From assembly GCA_001725355.1 (NCBI GenBank), contig MEGD01000003.1:62001-126000 (forward strand): 64,000 nt of DNA, written 5' to 3'. Origin of the DNA: Novosphingobium sp. SCN 66-18 (lineage in GTDB: Bacteria > Pseudomonadota > Alphaproteobacteria > Sphingomonadales > Sphingomonadaceae). Both the position numbers and the translations under genes were made by a program. Below the pieces are notes generated by a model. The model did not search any database. It was not told where the DNA came from and was given only the letters and a program-made list of their open reading frames with translations. Positions within the stretch are counted from its first letter, which is position 1; the number at the start of each line of letters is the position of its first letter. This document shows, piece by piece, positions 9,634-19,920 of this stretch.

Positions 9634-10911
9634 TCAGCCGCGCAGCAGCGCCGGCAAGGCCCCGCTCATCCCGCGCGCCTCGTCCATGAACCAGCGCTTG
9701 AGCGGCGCGGCGCGCTGCACGCCCGCCATGCCAAAGCGGCGGATCGCGCTGGGGATGCGCCCCGGAATGCCGAACAGGCGGGTCAGCACATCGGTCGCCG
9801 CCGCCACCATGAAGGTATCCGCCGCGCGCCAGCGTTCGTAGCGCGCCAGAAGCTGCGCATCGCCCGCGTCCAGCCCCAGCCGCATACCATCGGCCAGCAC
9901 CTCGACCAGCGCCGCCACGTCGCGCAGGCCGACGTTGAGCCCCTGCCCCGCGATCGGATGCATCCCGTGCGCCGCATCGCCCACCAGCGCCAGCCGCGTG
10001 TCCACGATCCGCGCGGTGTGGTGGAAGTTCAGCGGATACGACGAGCGCGGCGAAGCCAGGCGGATCTTGCCGAAAATGCCGTGCATCCGCTTTTCGACCT
10101 CGGACAGGAACGCGCTTTCGGGCAGTGCCAGCACGCCCGCTGCGTCCTTTTCCGCCACGGTCCAGACCAGCGCGGAGCGGTGCGTGCCATCCGCTTCGTC
10201 CAGCAGCGGCAGCAGTGCGAACGGCCCCGCCGGATAGAACACTTCCCAGGCGACGTTCTCGTGCGGCTTTTCGTGATAGAGCCCGGTGATGATCGCGCGG
10301 TGGCCGTAGTCCCAGCGTGCGGGCGTGAACCCCGCCTCGTCGCGCGTGGGGGAACGGCGGCCTTCGGCGGCGACCAGCAATTGCCCCTTCAGCACGCGCC
10401 CGTCGGTCAGCGTCACCGCCACGCCATGTTCGCCGCGTTCGCGCGTGGCGACATGAGCGTTGGGCAGGAACGTGATCGCCTTCTCGCGCGCGGCGGCGGC
10501 GTACATCGCGATGCGCAGATCGCGGTTGGCATACATCCGGCCCAGCGAGCCATCGGAGGCGCCGGGGCGGAAATCGATCCGGCCCGGCTTCATCCCGTCA
10601 GTCACCGCAATGGCGTCGATCGGGCAACCCTTGGCCGCGAGTTCCTCGCCCATGCCAAGGTTGGTGTAGAGGTTCCAGCTCGCCGTGGAAATGGCGGAGG
10701 CGCGGCCGTCGAACCCGTCGGCGGTCTGCGCCGCCGGGTCGGAGCTGTCCACCACCACGCTGGCGATGCCGGCCTGCGCCAGCCCGATCGCCAGCGTCAT
10801 GCCGACCAGGCCGCCGCCCAGGATCACGACGTCGGCCGTCACTTCAGCCGCCACTGGGGCCTTCGCCACCGTCGTCTCAGATTCGCTTGCGTTCAACGAT
10901 TCGCTCCGCAT
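9634..10911 (-). CDS. FAD-dependent ubiquinone-biosynthesis hydroxylase (UbiH/COQ6 family)
   Basis: 425 residues. It is a class A flavin monooxygenase of the UbiH/UbiF/VisC type, which add hydroxyls to the ubiquinone ring precursor. The dinucleotide fold VVILGGGLVGMTLA is at about residues 29-42, the conserved D-G motif in LLVAAEGRRSPTR lies mid-protein, and the FAD ribityl-binding GDAAHGMHPIAGQGLNVG is clear near residue 295. Which ring position it acts on cannot be decided from sequence. The start overlaps the end of the upstream phosphatase gene by 19 bases, so the two are probably co-transcribed. It converges with the mitofilin-like gene, with only 3 bases between. Confidence 0.88.
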   Translation of the reverse strand: MRSESLNASESETTVAKAPVAAEVTADVVILGGGLVGMTLAIGLAQAGIASVVVDSSDPAAQTADGFDGRASAISTASWNLYTNLGMGEELAAKGCPIDAIAVTDGMKPGRIDFRPGASDGSLGRMYANRDLRIAMYAAAAREKAITFLPNAHVATRERGEHGVAVTLTDGRVLKGQLLVAAEGRRSPTRDEAGFTPARWDYGHRAIITGLYHEKPHENVAWEVFYPAGPFALLPLLDEADGTHRSALVWTVAEKDAAGVLALPESAFLSEVEKRMHGIFGKIRLASPRSSYPLNFHHTARIVDTRLALVGDAAHGMHPIAGQGLNVGLRDVAALVEVLADGMRLGLDAGDAQLLARYERWRAADTFMVAAATDVLTRLFGIPGRIPSAIRRFGMAGVQRAAPLKRWFMDEARGMSGALPALLRG

Positions 10912-12596
10912 GTGTCACCCGGTCCAGCATCGAGATCGAGGCACCTTCCGTCAAATGCCCCCTCGGGCGCCTTGAGCGCGATCAAACCGGCGAGAGTCGG
11001 TGCGATATCGACCGTCTCTACCGGCCCCGGCTGCTCGAACGGCGTCATGCCCTTGCGCCAGAACAGGATCGGCACGCGCCGGTCATAGTCCCACGGCGAT
11101 CCGTGCGTCGCCACGTATCCCGGCCCCGGCTTGGCGATCGGCACCACGCCACGCTTGAGCAGGACCAGCAAATCACCCGAGCGCGGCGCGTAGTACGAGG
11201 CGCGGGCACGCTGGATCAGCGTCCAGGTCTCGGGCGAGCCGGACGGCATCGGCGTCGCCGCGATTTCGGCAGCGGTGAACACGGCGGCCACCTGCGGATG
11301 CGCGGCGAACAGCGCCCTGGCTTCCTCGGTGACGCGGGCCTTCTGCTCCGCCGTCAGATCCCGGCGCAACCAGATGTCGCCCGCCGGCCCATCCGAACGA
11401 ATCAAGCCCTTGGGATCGAGCCCGAGCTTTTCCGCCACGGCCTTGCCGATGGCATCGGGCTGGAGCGCGGCATCGACACGCGTAACCTGTGGCATGGCCT
11501 GTTCGTCCTGCCGCTCGGGCAGGTCGAAACCGCCGTGATCCGCCGTCAGCACCACGGCATAGTCGATCCCGCGCTTGTCCAGCCCGGCGAAGAAATCGCC
11601 CAGCGCCAGATCGAGCTGGTGGACCTGGATGCACATTTCCGCGCCCTGCGTACCGGTGCCGTGGCCCACGTAGTCGGTCGCGGAAAGACTCACCGCCAGC
11701 ATGTCGGGCGCGCTGCCCTGCCCCAGCTTCTGTTCGTCCACCAGCTTCGTCGCCAGATCAAGCGTCGCGCGGTCCAGCCGGGGCGAGGCGCGAAAGCCGT
11801 TGGCATCGTCCTTCGCCAGCGGGAACCTGCCCGTGCCGACCGTGGCCGTGCCCGCCGTGATCGCGCGATCCTTCGCCACGCACCACGCCGGCAGATCGAA
11901 CGCCGGCGCGCCGGCCGCCAGCACCTTGGCCACGGCTGCGTTCTCGGCCACCGCCGTCAGGCCAAGCTGGCGCCCTTCCAGGGTGGTGAAGGCATTGCCC
12001 TTCCACCAATAGACCTGATCGATCACATGGCCGCCCATCATCAGCGCGGCGCGGTCCTTGCCCGAAACCGCGATGTTGCGGCTGGCGGGGTTGGCCTGCT
12101 TCATCCGTTCGCCCAGCGTCGGCACCATCAGGTGCCCCACCGAGGCGACATAGTCCTTGGGATTCGCGGCCGTCTTCGTCTCGTCCTCGGCGCAATAGAC
12201 AATCTTGTTCTCGCGCGCGGCGGACAGGTCGATCCAGTTGTTGGCGATGATCCCGGTATGCGCCGGACGGTTGCCGGTCAGGATCGTCGAATGGCCGGGG
12301 CAAGTCTCGGTGGCCGCGTGCGACTGGTAACCGGCGGGAAACACCATGCCGCGTTCCAGCCGCGCCAGCCCGCCGGTGAAGGTCTGCCGGTTCTGCGCGA
12401 ACAGGTCGGCCGAAAACTGGTCCACCGAAATCGCGACCAGCAGGCGCGGCGGGCCTTTCGGCGCGGGCGCCGGCGCTTCGGCCGGTGCCGGCGAGGGCTT
12501 CGGCGCCTTGGCCGGGCGCGCCATCGCGGCGGAAGAGAGTGGCAGGACGGCGGCGGCCAGCAGCAGGGCGATCTTGTTGCAGCGGATCATGGGCAC
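10893..12596 (-). CDS. Secreted alkaline phosphatase, PhoK/PafA-like
   Basis: 567 residues with a signal peptide (about residues 1-26) and a proline/alanine linker, then a nucleotide pyrophosphatase/phosphodiesterase-superfamily core. The nucleophile is a threonine in A-T-E-T-C-P-G-H-S-T-I-L-T-G (Thr98 by alignment with the superfamily). IANNWID and SGKDRAA supply the Asn and Lys/Arg that distinguish PhoK-type monoesterases from diesterases; SVDQF, LTADHGG and the late ATHGSPWDYDRRVPI hold metal ligands. Known relatives include the Sphingomonas PhoK enzyme of about 560 residues. A GTG at 12596 with CAGGAG seven bases upstream is chosen; an ATG two codons later is the alternative. dsbD is divergent. 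Confidence 0.85.
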   Translation of the reverse strand: MPMIRCNKIALLLAAAVLPLSSAAMARPAKAPKPSPAPAEAPAPAPKGPPRLLVAISVDQFSADLFAQNRQTFTGGLARLERGMVFPAGYQSHAATETCPGHSTILTGNRPAHTGIIANNWIDLSAARENKIVYCAEDETKTAANPKDYVASVGHLMVPTLGERMKQANPASRNIAVSGKDRAALMMGGHVIDQVYWWKGNAFTTLEGRQLGLTAVAENAAVAKVLAAGAPAFDLPAWCVAKDRAITAGTATVGTGRFPLAKDDANGFRASPRLDRATLDLATKLVDEQKLGQGSAPDMLAVSLSATDYVGHGTGTQGAEMCIQVHQLDLALGDFFAGLDKRGIDYAVVLTADHGGFDLPERQDEQAMPQVTRVDAALQPDAIGKAVAEKLGLDPKGLIRSDGPAGDIWLRRDLTAEQKARVTEEARALFAAHPQVAAVFTAAEIAATPMPSGSPETWTLIQRARASYYAPRSGDLLVLLKRGVVPIAKPGPGYVATHGSPWDYDRRVPILFWRKGMTPFEQPGPVETVDIAPTLAGLIALKAPEGAFDGRCLDLDAGPGDTCGANR

Positions 12597-12642
12597 TCAC
12601 GAACTCCTGAAGGGCGCACACTGGACTTGGACAGGCACTGAC

Positions 12643-12660
12643 CCTAGACCCCCGTCTAGG
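12643..12660. promoter_or_regulatory. Palindrome in the phosphatase/dsbD divergent region
   Basis: A perfect inverted repeat, CCTAGAC-CCCC-GTCTAGG, lies in the 127-base region between the two divergently transcribed genes. It contains two copies of CTAG, a tetranucleotide rare in most proteobacterial genomes. It could be an operator for either gene; I recognise no known regulator site, and no Pho box is evident. Confidence 0.35.
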
Positions 12661-12723
12661 CTCCACGCCGGCTGCGGCGCAAGGGGGCTGAGACATGCTC
12701 GTTCCCTCTTGTCCGGTCGGTCC

Positions 12724-14799
12724 ATGCGTCCCGTGGCTTCGTTGCTAACCCTGCGTACCATAACCGCTTTTGTGACGGCGGTATGTCTCGCCCTGCTGGG
12801 CGCGCCGTCGGCGGCGCTGGCCAACCACATCCAGGCTTCGCTGTTGGCCGAAAAGCCCGCCGCTCCGGGGGAGACGGTCACGCTCGCGCTGCTGATGCAG
12901 CCGGAAAAAGGCTGGCACGGATATTGGTCCAATCCGGGCGACGCCGGCTTCGGCCTCTCGCTCGACTGGACGCTGCCCGCCGGCGCGAAGACCGATGCTC
13001 CCGAATTCCCCGTACCGCAGACGCTGCTGCTCTCGGGCCTGATGAACCACGTTTACGAGCATGACTATGCCGTGCTCGTGCCGTTGACGCTGCCCAGGGA
13101 CGCGAAGCCCGGCACCACGCTGCCCATCGCCGCCAAGGCCCGCTGGCTGGCCTGCACCGACCAGATCTGCGTGCCCGAAGAGGCCGACCTGCAAGGCACG
13201 GTGACCGTGGGGAGCGCAGGCGCGGCCGATTCCCGCTTCGCCGCCTGGCGCGCCGCGCTGCCCGCCCCGCTCGACCGCGCCGGCACCTTTGCCTTCACCG
13301 GCAAGGCGCTGCGCATCGCCATCCCGTTCCCGGCCAGCGCGCGGATCGGTCAGCCGCATTTCTTCGTCGCCTCCGAAGGACTGGCCGATTACGCCGCGCC
13401 GCAGAAATTCTACCGGCATGGCGATACGCTGATCGCCGAACTCGGCCGCGCCAAGGGGCCGTCGGCCGAACAGCCGACCACGCTTTCGGGCGTGCTGGCG
13501 CTGGGCGGGGATGCCGGCGGCATCGCGCTGGTCGCGCGCGCGGGGCCGGTGCCCGAAGGCGGCACGCCGATCAGCGGAGCAACCGCCGCCGGCTTCTCGC
13601 TGGCGACACTGCTCACCGCGATTCTCGGCGCGCTGGCCGGCGGCCTCGTGCTCAACGTGATGCCCTGCGTCTTCCCGATCCTCAGCCTCAAGGCGCTGAC
13701 CCTGGCGCGCGGCAACAGCCACCAGGCCCACGTCGAAGGCATGGCCTATACCGCCGGCGTAGTGCTGGCCTGCATCCTGCTGGGCGGCGTGATGCTCGGC
13801 CTGCGCGCGGCGGGCGAGGAAGTGGGCTGGGCGTTCCAGTTGCAGGAGCCGTGGGTCGTCGCGCTGCTGGTCCTGCTCGCCACCGCGATCACCGCCAACT
13901 TCGCCGGGCTGTACGAGCTGCCCGGCCTCTCGCTCGAAAGTGCGCCCGCTTCCGGTTCCTCCGGCGCAAAGGGCGCGTTCGGCACCGGTCTGCTTGCCGC
14001 GTTCGTCGCCACGCCCTGCACCGGCCCGTTCATGGCCGCGGCGTTCGGCGCGGCCTTGGTTATGCCGTGGTGGGCCGCGCTTGCGATCTTCGCCGCGCTG
14101 GGTCTCGGCCTTGGCCTGCCGTTTATCGCCATCGGCTTCATCCCCGCGCTGCGCCGCCTGCTGCCGAAGCCCGGCGCGTGGATGGAAACCTTCCGCCACG
14201 CCATGGCAGTGCCGATGGGCCTTACCCTGCTATGGCTGTTCTGGCTGGCGCGACAACTGGGCGGCGGCACCTTCGGCCTGCTCACCGTCGTTCTCGCCGT
14301 GGCGCTGGTCGGCGCGCTCTCCGTCGTGCGGCGCGACCAGCGCGGCGGACGCCGCCCGCTTGCCGGCACGCTGGCCGCGATCGCGCTGACCGCGGCGGCG
14401 GTGGTCCTGTTGCCCCGCACCGTCAGCGCCACGGGCCACAACGCGGAAGCCGGCCTGCTCGACGCCCGCCCCTTCAGCGAAACCGCGCTGGCGCAGACGC
14501 GCAAGACGGGCAAGCCCGTGTTCGCCTATTTCACCGCCGACTGGTGCCTTTCCTGCAAGGTCAACGAAAACGTGGCCATCGAACGCGACACCACGCGCGA
14601 CGCCTTCCGCAAGGCTGGCGTGGTGGTGCTGGTGGGCGACTGGACCCGCCGCGATCCCGCCATCACCCGCTTCCTCACCGCGCAGGGCGCGGCCGGCGTG
14701 CCGCTCTACCTGTGGTATCCGGCGGGCGGAGGAGAACCCCGGCAATTGCCGCAAGTGCTGACGCCCGATTTGCTCGCTGGGCTGCCGGCGGGGAAGTAG
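12724..14799 (+). CDS. Thiol:disulfide interchange protein, DsbD/ScsB-like
   Basis: 691 residues. It moves electrons from cytoplasmic thioredoxin across the inner membrane to periplasmic partners. A signal peptide (about residues 1-33) precedes a periplasmic DsbC-like domain (WHGYWSNPGDAG; Cys144 and Cys149 in LACTDQIC). The central DsbD membrane domain has the paired cysteines NVMPC (Cys315) and VATPCTGPF. The C-terminal thioredoxin-like domain carries W-C-L-S-C-K. All three redox modules are intact. The large N-terminal domain resembles ScsB more than classic DsbD. The ATG at 12724 places a hydrophobic leader at the N-terminus; longer in-frame starts run into antisense of the phosphatase gene. 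Confidence 0.88.
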   Translation: MRPVASLLTLRTITAFVTAVCLALLGAPSAALANHIQASLLAEKPAAPGETVTLALLMQPEKGWHGYWSNPGDAGFGLSLDWTLPAGAKTDAPEFPVPQTLLLSGLMNHVYEHDYAVLVPLTLPRDAKPGTTLPIAAKARWLACTDQICVPEEADLQGTVTVGSAGAADSRFAAWRAALPAPLDRAGTFAFTGKALRIAIPFPASARIGQPHFFVASEGLADYAAPQKFYRHGDTLIAELGRAKGPSAEQPTTLSGVLALGGDAGGIALVARAGPVPEGGTPISGATAAGFSLATLLTAILGALAGGLVLNVMPCVFPILSLKALTLARGNSHQAHVEGMAYTAGVVLACILLGGVMLGLRAAGEEVGWAFQLQEPWVVALLVLLATAITANFAGLYELPGLSLESAPASGSSGAKGAFGTGLLAAFVATPCTGPFMAAAFGAALVMPWWAALAIFAALGLGLGLPFIAIGFIPALRRLLPKPGAWMETFRHAMAVPMGLTLLWLFWLARQLGGGTFGLLTVVLAVALVGALSVVRRDQRGGRRPLAGTLAAIALTAAAVVLLPRTVSATGHNAEAGLLDARPFSETALAQTRKTGKPVFAYFTADWCLSCKVNENVAIERDTTRDAFRKAGVVVLVGDWTRRDPAITRFLTAQGAAGVPLYLWYPAGGGEPRQLPQVLTPDLLAGLPAGK

Positions 14800-14814
14800 C
14801 GCCGGATCGGCGCT
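14798..14814 (+). terminator. Candidate hairpin at the end of dsbD-like gene
   Basis: AGCGCCG-GAT-CGGCGCT forms a 7-bp perfect stem overlapping the stop codon. It lacks a following T-run, so intrinsic termination is uncertain. Confidence 0.3.
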
Positions 14815-14865
14815 TACCGCCACGGCGGGATTGCGGACGGCCATACCCGGTGGCAAGTTGACAGC

Positions 14866-15204
14866 ATGATGGCGTTCCGCACTCTCCTGCTGGGCCTCTG
14901 GGTTGTCCTCGCGGGCTACACGGCATTCGTGATTTCGCGCTACGGCATGGGCTTGTTGCCCATTTTTTTCGGCGACATCGCAACGGTTTCCTGGCCGGGC
15001 CAGTTCAACCTGGATTTCCTGTGCTTTCTCGTTCTCTCCGCTCTCTGGACCGCTTGGCGAAACGGATTTTCGGCAGGGGGCCTGATTCTTGCGCTCGTGG
15101 CCTTCTTTGGCGGGGCAGGCTTTCTGTTGCCCTACCTCCTGTTTCTAACCTTTCGCGAAAACGGCGATCCGGTTCGCGTTCTCGCAGGAGCCAGGCTTCG
15201 CTAA
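14866..15204 (+). CDS. Small integral membrane protein, DUF2834-like
   Basis: 112 residues with three predicted membrane helices (about residues 5-24, 49-66 and 71-94). The arrangement of a short N-terminal helix, a W-P-G-Q-F-N-L-D-F loop, then L-S-A-L-W-T-A-W-R and a late L-P-Y-L-L-F-L-T-F resembles DUF2834-type small membrane proteins, though I am not certain of the family. The ATG at 14866 gives Met-Met-Ala; the second Met is an equally good start. It stands alone 66 bases after the dsbD-like gene and no function can be proposed. Confidence 0.65.
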   Translation: MMAFRTLLLGLWVVLAGYTAFVISRYGMGLLPIFFGDIATVSWPGQFNLDFLCFLVLSALWTAWRNGFSAGGLILALVAFFGGAGFLLPYLLFLTFRENGDPVRVLAGARLR

Positions 15205-15256
15205 AGCGGAAGAGGCCGCCGTTCGCTCCCGCTGCACGCCCTGTCCCGAAGCCGCC

Positions 15257-16054
15257 TTATAGCGACTGACCGTCATCCAGCGAGATATGCGCGCCCGTCA
15301 CCTGACGGGAAGCGTCGGAGGCGAAGAACAGCGCCATGTCGTCCAGCACCGTGGCATCGGCCAGCCGGCGGCGGGGCCAGCTGGCGATCTGCGCCTTGCC
15401 GCCTTCGCTGTCGAACCAGTCGCCGTCGATCTCGGTGCGGATATAACCCGGCTGGATCACGTTGACGTTGATGCCCAGCCGCGCCCATTCGCGCGCCAAC
15501 TGGCGGCCGAGATGGGCGACCGCCGCCTTGGTCGCGGCATAGGCGGAATCGCCCTGCCCCGTCATGTCCGCGGTGATCGATCCGGTCAGGATGATCCGCC
15601 CGCGCTCGCTTTGCTTCGATCCCGCCGCGATCATGCGCCGGGCGCCTTCGCGCGCGGTCAGGTAGACTCCGGTGAAATTCGTTTCGATAACGCGGTTTAC
15701 GCGATCAAGTTCAAGATCGACCGCACGTCCCGCTTCGGCAAGGCCCGCGTTCGCCAGCACCACGTCGGGCGCGCCGAAGGCGGCCTCGGCCGCATCGAAC
15801 GCGGCCACGATGGAGCCTTCGTCGGTCACATCCATCGCCACCGACAACGCGCGGCCGCCCGCCTTTTTGATGTCATCGGCCAGCGCCTGCGTGCGATCCA
15901 CTCTCCGCGCGCCCAGCACCACCGCCGCGCCGGCGGCGGCATAGAGCCGCGCCAGGTGCGCGCCCAGCCCCGACGACGCACCGGTGACCAGCGCGATACG
16001 GCCTTCGAGCGAATAGCGGGGCTTGTCCAACGTCCTCTCCTTCCGATCTGTCAT
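15257..16054 (-). CDS. Short-chain dehydrogenase/reductase (SDR)
   Basis: 265 residues, classical SDR. The cofactor motif T-G-A-S-S-G-L-G lies near residues 24-31, N-A-G at the expected mid position, and the catalytic Ser...Tyr-x-x-x-Lys in TGSITADMTGQGDSAYAATK. An acidic residue is missing after the second strand (LGARRVDR is basic), which points to NADP(H). The C-terminus ends D-D-G-Q-S-L like 3-oxoacyl-ACP-reductase relatives. The substrate is unknown. An inverted repeat lies just upstream. It is flanked by genes of unrelated function, so context does not narrow the role. Confidence 0.87.
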   Translation of the reverse strand: MTDRKERTLDKPRYSLEGRIALVTGASSGLGAHLARLYAAAGAAVVLGARRVDRTQALADDIKKAGGRALSVAMDVTDEGSIVAAFDAAEAAFGAPDVVLANAGLAEAGRAVDLELDRVNRVIETNFTGVYLTAREGARRMIAAGSKQSERGRIILTGSITADMTGQGDSAYAATKAAVAHLGRQLAREWARLGINVNVIQPGYIRTEIDGDWFDSEGGKAQIASWPRRRLADATVLDDMALFFASDASRQVTGAHISLDDGQSL

Positions 16055-16066
16055 CCGGCCGATGAT

Positions 16067-16082
16067 TTAACCGGCCGGCTAA
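16067..16082. promoter_or_regulatory. Inverted repeat upstream of the SDR gene
   Basis: TTAACCGGCCGGCTAA is a near-perfect 16-base palindrome (one mismatched pair), placed 13 bases upstream of the SDR start codon, where an operator would overlap the promoter or leader. No matching regulator gene is adjacent. Confidence 0.3.
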
Positions 16083-16134
16083 CACATCGACGGAGCCGCC
16101 GCGAATCCGAAATGCGCTGCGAGAGCTTCCGGCT

Positions 16135-18429
16135 TTAGAACTTGTTGTCGCGCGGGAAGCCCGTCGGCGGCATCCGGCCCGCCGCGCCGCGCGCCACCTT
16201 CCACAGCATCAGGTCGCGCTCGGTTCGCGTCCGCCCGCTGTCGCCACCCATGGACCACGACAGGCCGTCCTCCAGCCGCAGCGTGATCGCATCGGAGAGA
16301 CCGCCATCGCGATAGCGCTGGAGCGCCACGCCCTGCCCCTTGGCCAGGATCGGCACTTCACTGAGCGCGAAGACCACCAGCTTGCGGTTGTCGCCCACCA
16401 CCGCGACGTGATCGTGCTCGGGCGCGATCTCGCGCACCACGGTCAGCTTCACGCCGGGCTTGGTGGTGACCACGCCACGCCCCTTGCGCGTTTCGGCCAG
16501 CAGTTCGTCCATTTCCGCCGCAAAGCCGCGCCCGCTGTTCGCCGCCAGCAGAAGCTGCCCCTTGGCACGATAGGGCAGCACGGCGACGATGTGCGCGTCG
16601 GGATCGATATCGACCATCGTGCGGATCGGCTCGCCAAAGCCGCGCGCGCCGGGCAGCTTGTCCGCGCCCAGCGTGTAGAACCGGCCATTGTCCACCGCGA
16701 ACAGCAGCTTGTCGGTGGTCTGCGCATGGAGCGCGAAGGCGGGGCCATCGCCTTCCTTGAACTTGAAATCGCCATCGAGCGGGAGATGCCCCTTCGCCGC
16801 CCGGATCCAGCCGCGCTGCGAAAGGATCACCGTCACCGGCTCTTTCTCGATCATCGCGTCCATGCTGAATTCGCGCGTCGGCGCGGCTTCGGCGATGGTG
16901 GTGCGGCGGCGGCCGAGCGGGGTATCCTCGCCGTATTCCTTGCGCAGCGCGGCGAGATCGCGCTTCAGCCGCGTGCGCTGGCGCGCCGGGCTGTCGAGCA
17001 GCTTCTGGAGGTCGTCCTGCTCGGCCAGCAGTTCGTCGCGCTCCTTGCGCAGTTCCATTTCCTCCAGCTTGCGCAAGCTGCGCAGCCGCATGTTGAGGAT
17101 CGCTTCGGCCTGCCGGTCGGTCAGGCCGAATTCCGCCATCATCACCGGCTTGGGCTCGTCCTCGGTCCGGATGATCTCGATGATCCGATCGAGGTTGAGA
17201 TAGGCGATGATATAGCCTTCGAGCAGCTCCAGCCGCGCCGCGATCTTTTCCAGCCGGTGCGTGGTGCGGCGCAGCAGGATGTCGATCTGGCTGATGACCC
17301 ATTCCTGCAGGATCAGCTTCAGCCCCAGCACACCCGGAGTTCGCCGCGAATCCAGCACGTTGAGGTTCAAACCGAACCTGGTTTCGAGGTCCGTCAGCCG
17401 GTAGAGCGATTCCTTGAGCAGTTCCGGATCGACGTTGCGGCTCTTGGGCACGAGAACGAGGCGGATCTGCTCGTCGCTCTCGTCGCGCACGTCTTCCAGG
17501 ATCGGCAGCTTCTTGTCGGCGATCAGCTGGGCGATCTGTTCGATCAGCTTGCCCTTCTGCACCATATAGGGAATTTCGCTGACCACGAGCTGCCATTGCC
17601 CGCTGCCCAGCTTCTCGACGCCGGTTTCCTCCCACGCGCCGTCCTCCCCGCGTCCGGTGGAAAAGCGCCCGCGCACACGGATCGGCCCGCGACCGGTTTC
17701 ATAGGCGGTGGAGATCGCCGCCGCGCTGTCCACCACCACGCCGCCAGTGGGGAAGTCCGGCCCGTGGAACACCTCCATAAGCTGCGCGTGTTCGACATGC
17801 GGGTTGTCGATCAGCAGCAGCGTGGCATCCACGATCTCGGCCACGTTGTGGCTGGGGATATTGGTCGCCATGCCCACGGCGATGCCGCTGGCTCCGTTGG
17901 CAAGCAGGTTGGGGAACAGGCCGGGGAAGATTTCCGGCTCTTCCTCCTCACCGTTGTAGGTCGGCACGAAATCGACGGTGCCTTCGTCCAGCCCCGCCAT
18001 CAGGCGGATCGCCGTGCGCGTCAGCCGCGCTTCGGTGTAGCGGTAGGCGGCGGCGTTATCGCCGTCGATATTGCCGAAATTGCCTTGCCCCTCGACCAGC
18101 GGATAGCGCAGCGCGAAATCCTGCGCGAGGCGGACCATGGCGTCATAGACCGAGGCATCGCCGTGCGGGTGATATTTGCCGATCACATCGCCCACCACGC
18201 GCGCCGATTTCTTGAACGCGCCGGTGGGATCGAGCTTCAACTGCCGCATCGCCCACAGCAGGCGGCGGTGGACCGGCTTCAGCCCGTCGCGCAGATCCGG
18301 CAGCGACCGTGCGGTGATCGTCGAGAGCGCATAGACGAGATAGCGTTCGGAAAGGGCGGAATCGAAAGGCGCATCGACGATCGCGTCAAACGGATCGGGC
18401 TCGCCAGTATCGGTGGTATCGGTCGCCAT
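16135..18429 (-). CDS. parC: DNA topoisomerase IV subunit A
   Basis: 764 residues. With ParE it decatenates daughter chromosomes. The N-terminal breakage-reunion domain is complete: [24 protein letters not shown], the [16 protein letters not shown] region, and the active-site tyrosine in [10 protein letters not shown] (Tyr131). The C-terminal part is a degenerate beta-pinwheel lacking a clear GyrA box, which with the length indicates ParC rather than GyrA. At the position equivalent to E. coli ParC Ser80 the residue is alanine (Ala92), and Glu84 corresponds to Asp96. It follows the ferredoxin gene on the same strand after 73 bases with a hairpin between. Confidence 0.95.
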   Translation of the reverse strand: MATDTTDTGEPDPFDAIVDAPFDSALSERYLVYALSTITARSLPDLRDGLKPVHRRLLWAMRQLKLDPTGAFKKSARVVGDVIGKYHPHGDASVYDAMVRLAQDFALRYPLVEGQGNFGNIDGDNAAAYRYTEARLTRTAIRLMAGLDEGTVDFVPTYNGEEEEPEIFPGLFPNLLANGASGIAVGMATNIPSHNVAEIVDATLLLIDNPHVEHAQLMEVFHGPDFPTGGVVVDSAAAISTAYETGRGPIRVRGRFSTGRGEDGAWEETGVEKLGSGQWQLVVSEIPYMVQKGKLIEQIAQLIADKKLPILEDVRDESDEQIRLVLVPKSRNVDPELLKESLYRLTDLETRFGLNLNVLDSRRTPGVLGLKLILQEWVISQIDILLRRTTHRLEKIAARLELLEGYIIAYLNLDRIIEIIRTEDEPKPVMMAEFGLTDRQAEAILNMRLRSLRKLEEMELRKERDELLAEQDDLQKLLDSPARQRTRLKRDLAALRKEYGEDTPLGRRRTTIAEAAPTREFSMDAMIEKEPVTVILSQRGWIRAAKGHLPLDGDFKFKEGDGPAFALHAQTTDKLLFAVDNGRFYTLGADKLPGARGFGEPIRTMVDIDPDAHIVAVLPYRAKGQLLLAANSGRGFAAEMDELLAETRKGRGVVTTKPGVKLTVVREIAPEHDHVAVVGDNRKLVVFALSEVPILAKGQGVALQRYRDGGLSDAITLRLEDGLSWSMGGDSGRTRTERDLMLWKVARGAAGRMPPTGFPRDNKF

Positions 18430-18477
18430 GTGAACGTCCTAGCAACGCGAAACGGCCAGGGGAACTCCGTGGATGCC

Positions 18478-18504
18478 GAAATCCCCCGCTTTCCGGGCGA
18501 TTTC
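18478..18504 (-). terminator. Candidate terminator after the ferredoxin gene
   Basis: An 11-bp stem with a single mismatch (arms 18478-18488 and 18494-18504, loop CTTTC) overlaps the ferredoxin stop codon and separates it from parC. There is no strong T-run, so it may only be a partial terminator. Confidence 0.4.
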
Positions 18505-18813
18505 AGACGCGCTGCATGTCCCGCGCCTCGGCCGGGATGCGCACTTCCAGCCCGTCGAGATCGGCGGTCAGCACGATCTGGCAGGAAAGCCGGCTGGTGC
18601 GGCTGACGCCGGCGGCCAGATCGAGCATGTCTTCCTCGTCGTCCACGGCGGCGGGCAACCGGTCGAACCATTCCGACGCGACGATAACGTGGCAGGTGGA
18701 GCAGGCCATCTGCCCCTCGCAGGTGCCTTCCAGCGGCATCCCCGCGTTCTGGCCCAGTTCCAGCAGGCGCTGGCCTTCCGCGCCGTCGGCCACGACGCGC
18801 TCGTTTTCGGGCG

Positions 18814-18835
<22 letters not shown>
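18503..18835 (-). CDS. Adrenodoxin-type [2Fe-2S] ferredoxin
   Basis: 110 residues. The cluster ligands are Cys39, Cys45, Cys48 and Cys85 (C-E-G-Q-M-A-C-S-T-C and S-C-Q), the C-x5-C-x2-C...C spacing of vertebrate/ISC-type ferredoxins. These cytoplasmic proteins pass single electrons to iron-sulfur assembly or to cytochromes P450. Its start lies inside the end of the upstream cysteine desulfurase gene (22-base overlap), which strongly suggests a role in iron-sulfur cluster assembly, as for ISC Fdx. The C-terminal R-I-P-A-E-A-R-D-M is also common in this group. Confidence 0.93.

Positions 18836-19916
<1,081 letters not shown>

Positions 19917-19920
<4 letters not shown>

Noticed and set aside
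10887-12641. A 584-codon open frame opposite the phosphatase gene
   Set aside because: Shadow frame; the phosphatase on the other strand has a signal peptide and intact active-site motifs.
16408-18606. A 732-codon open frame opposite parC
   Set aside because: Shadow of parC; no conserved motif, and composition mirrors the parC coding strand.
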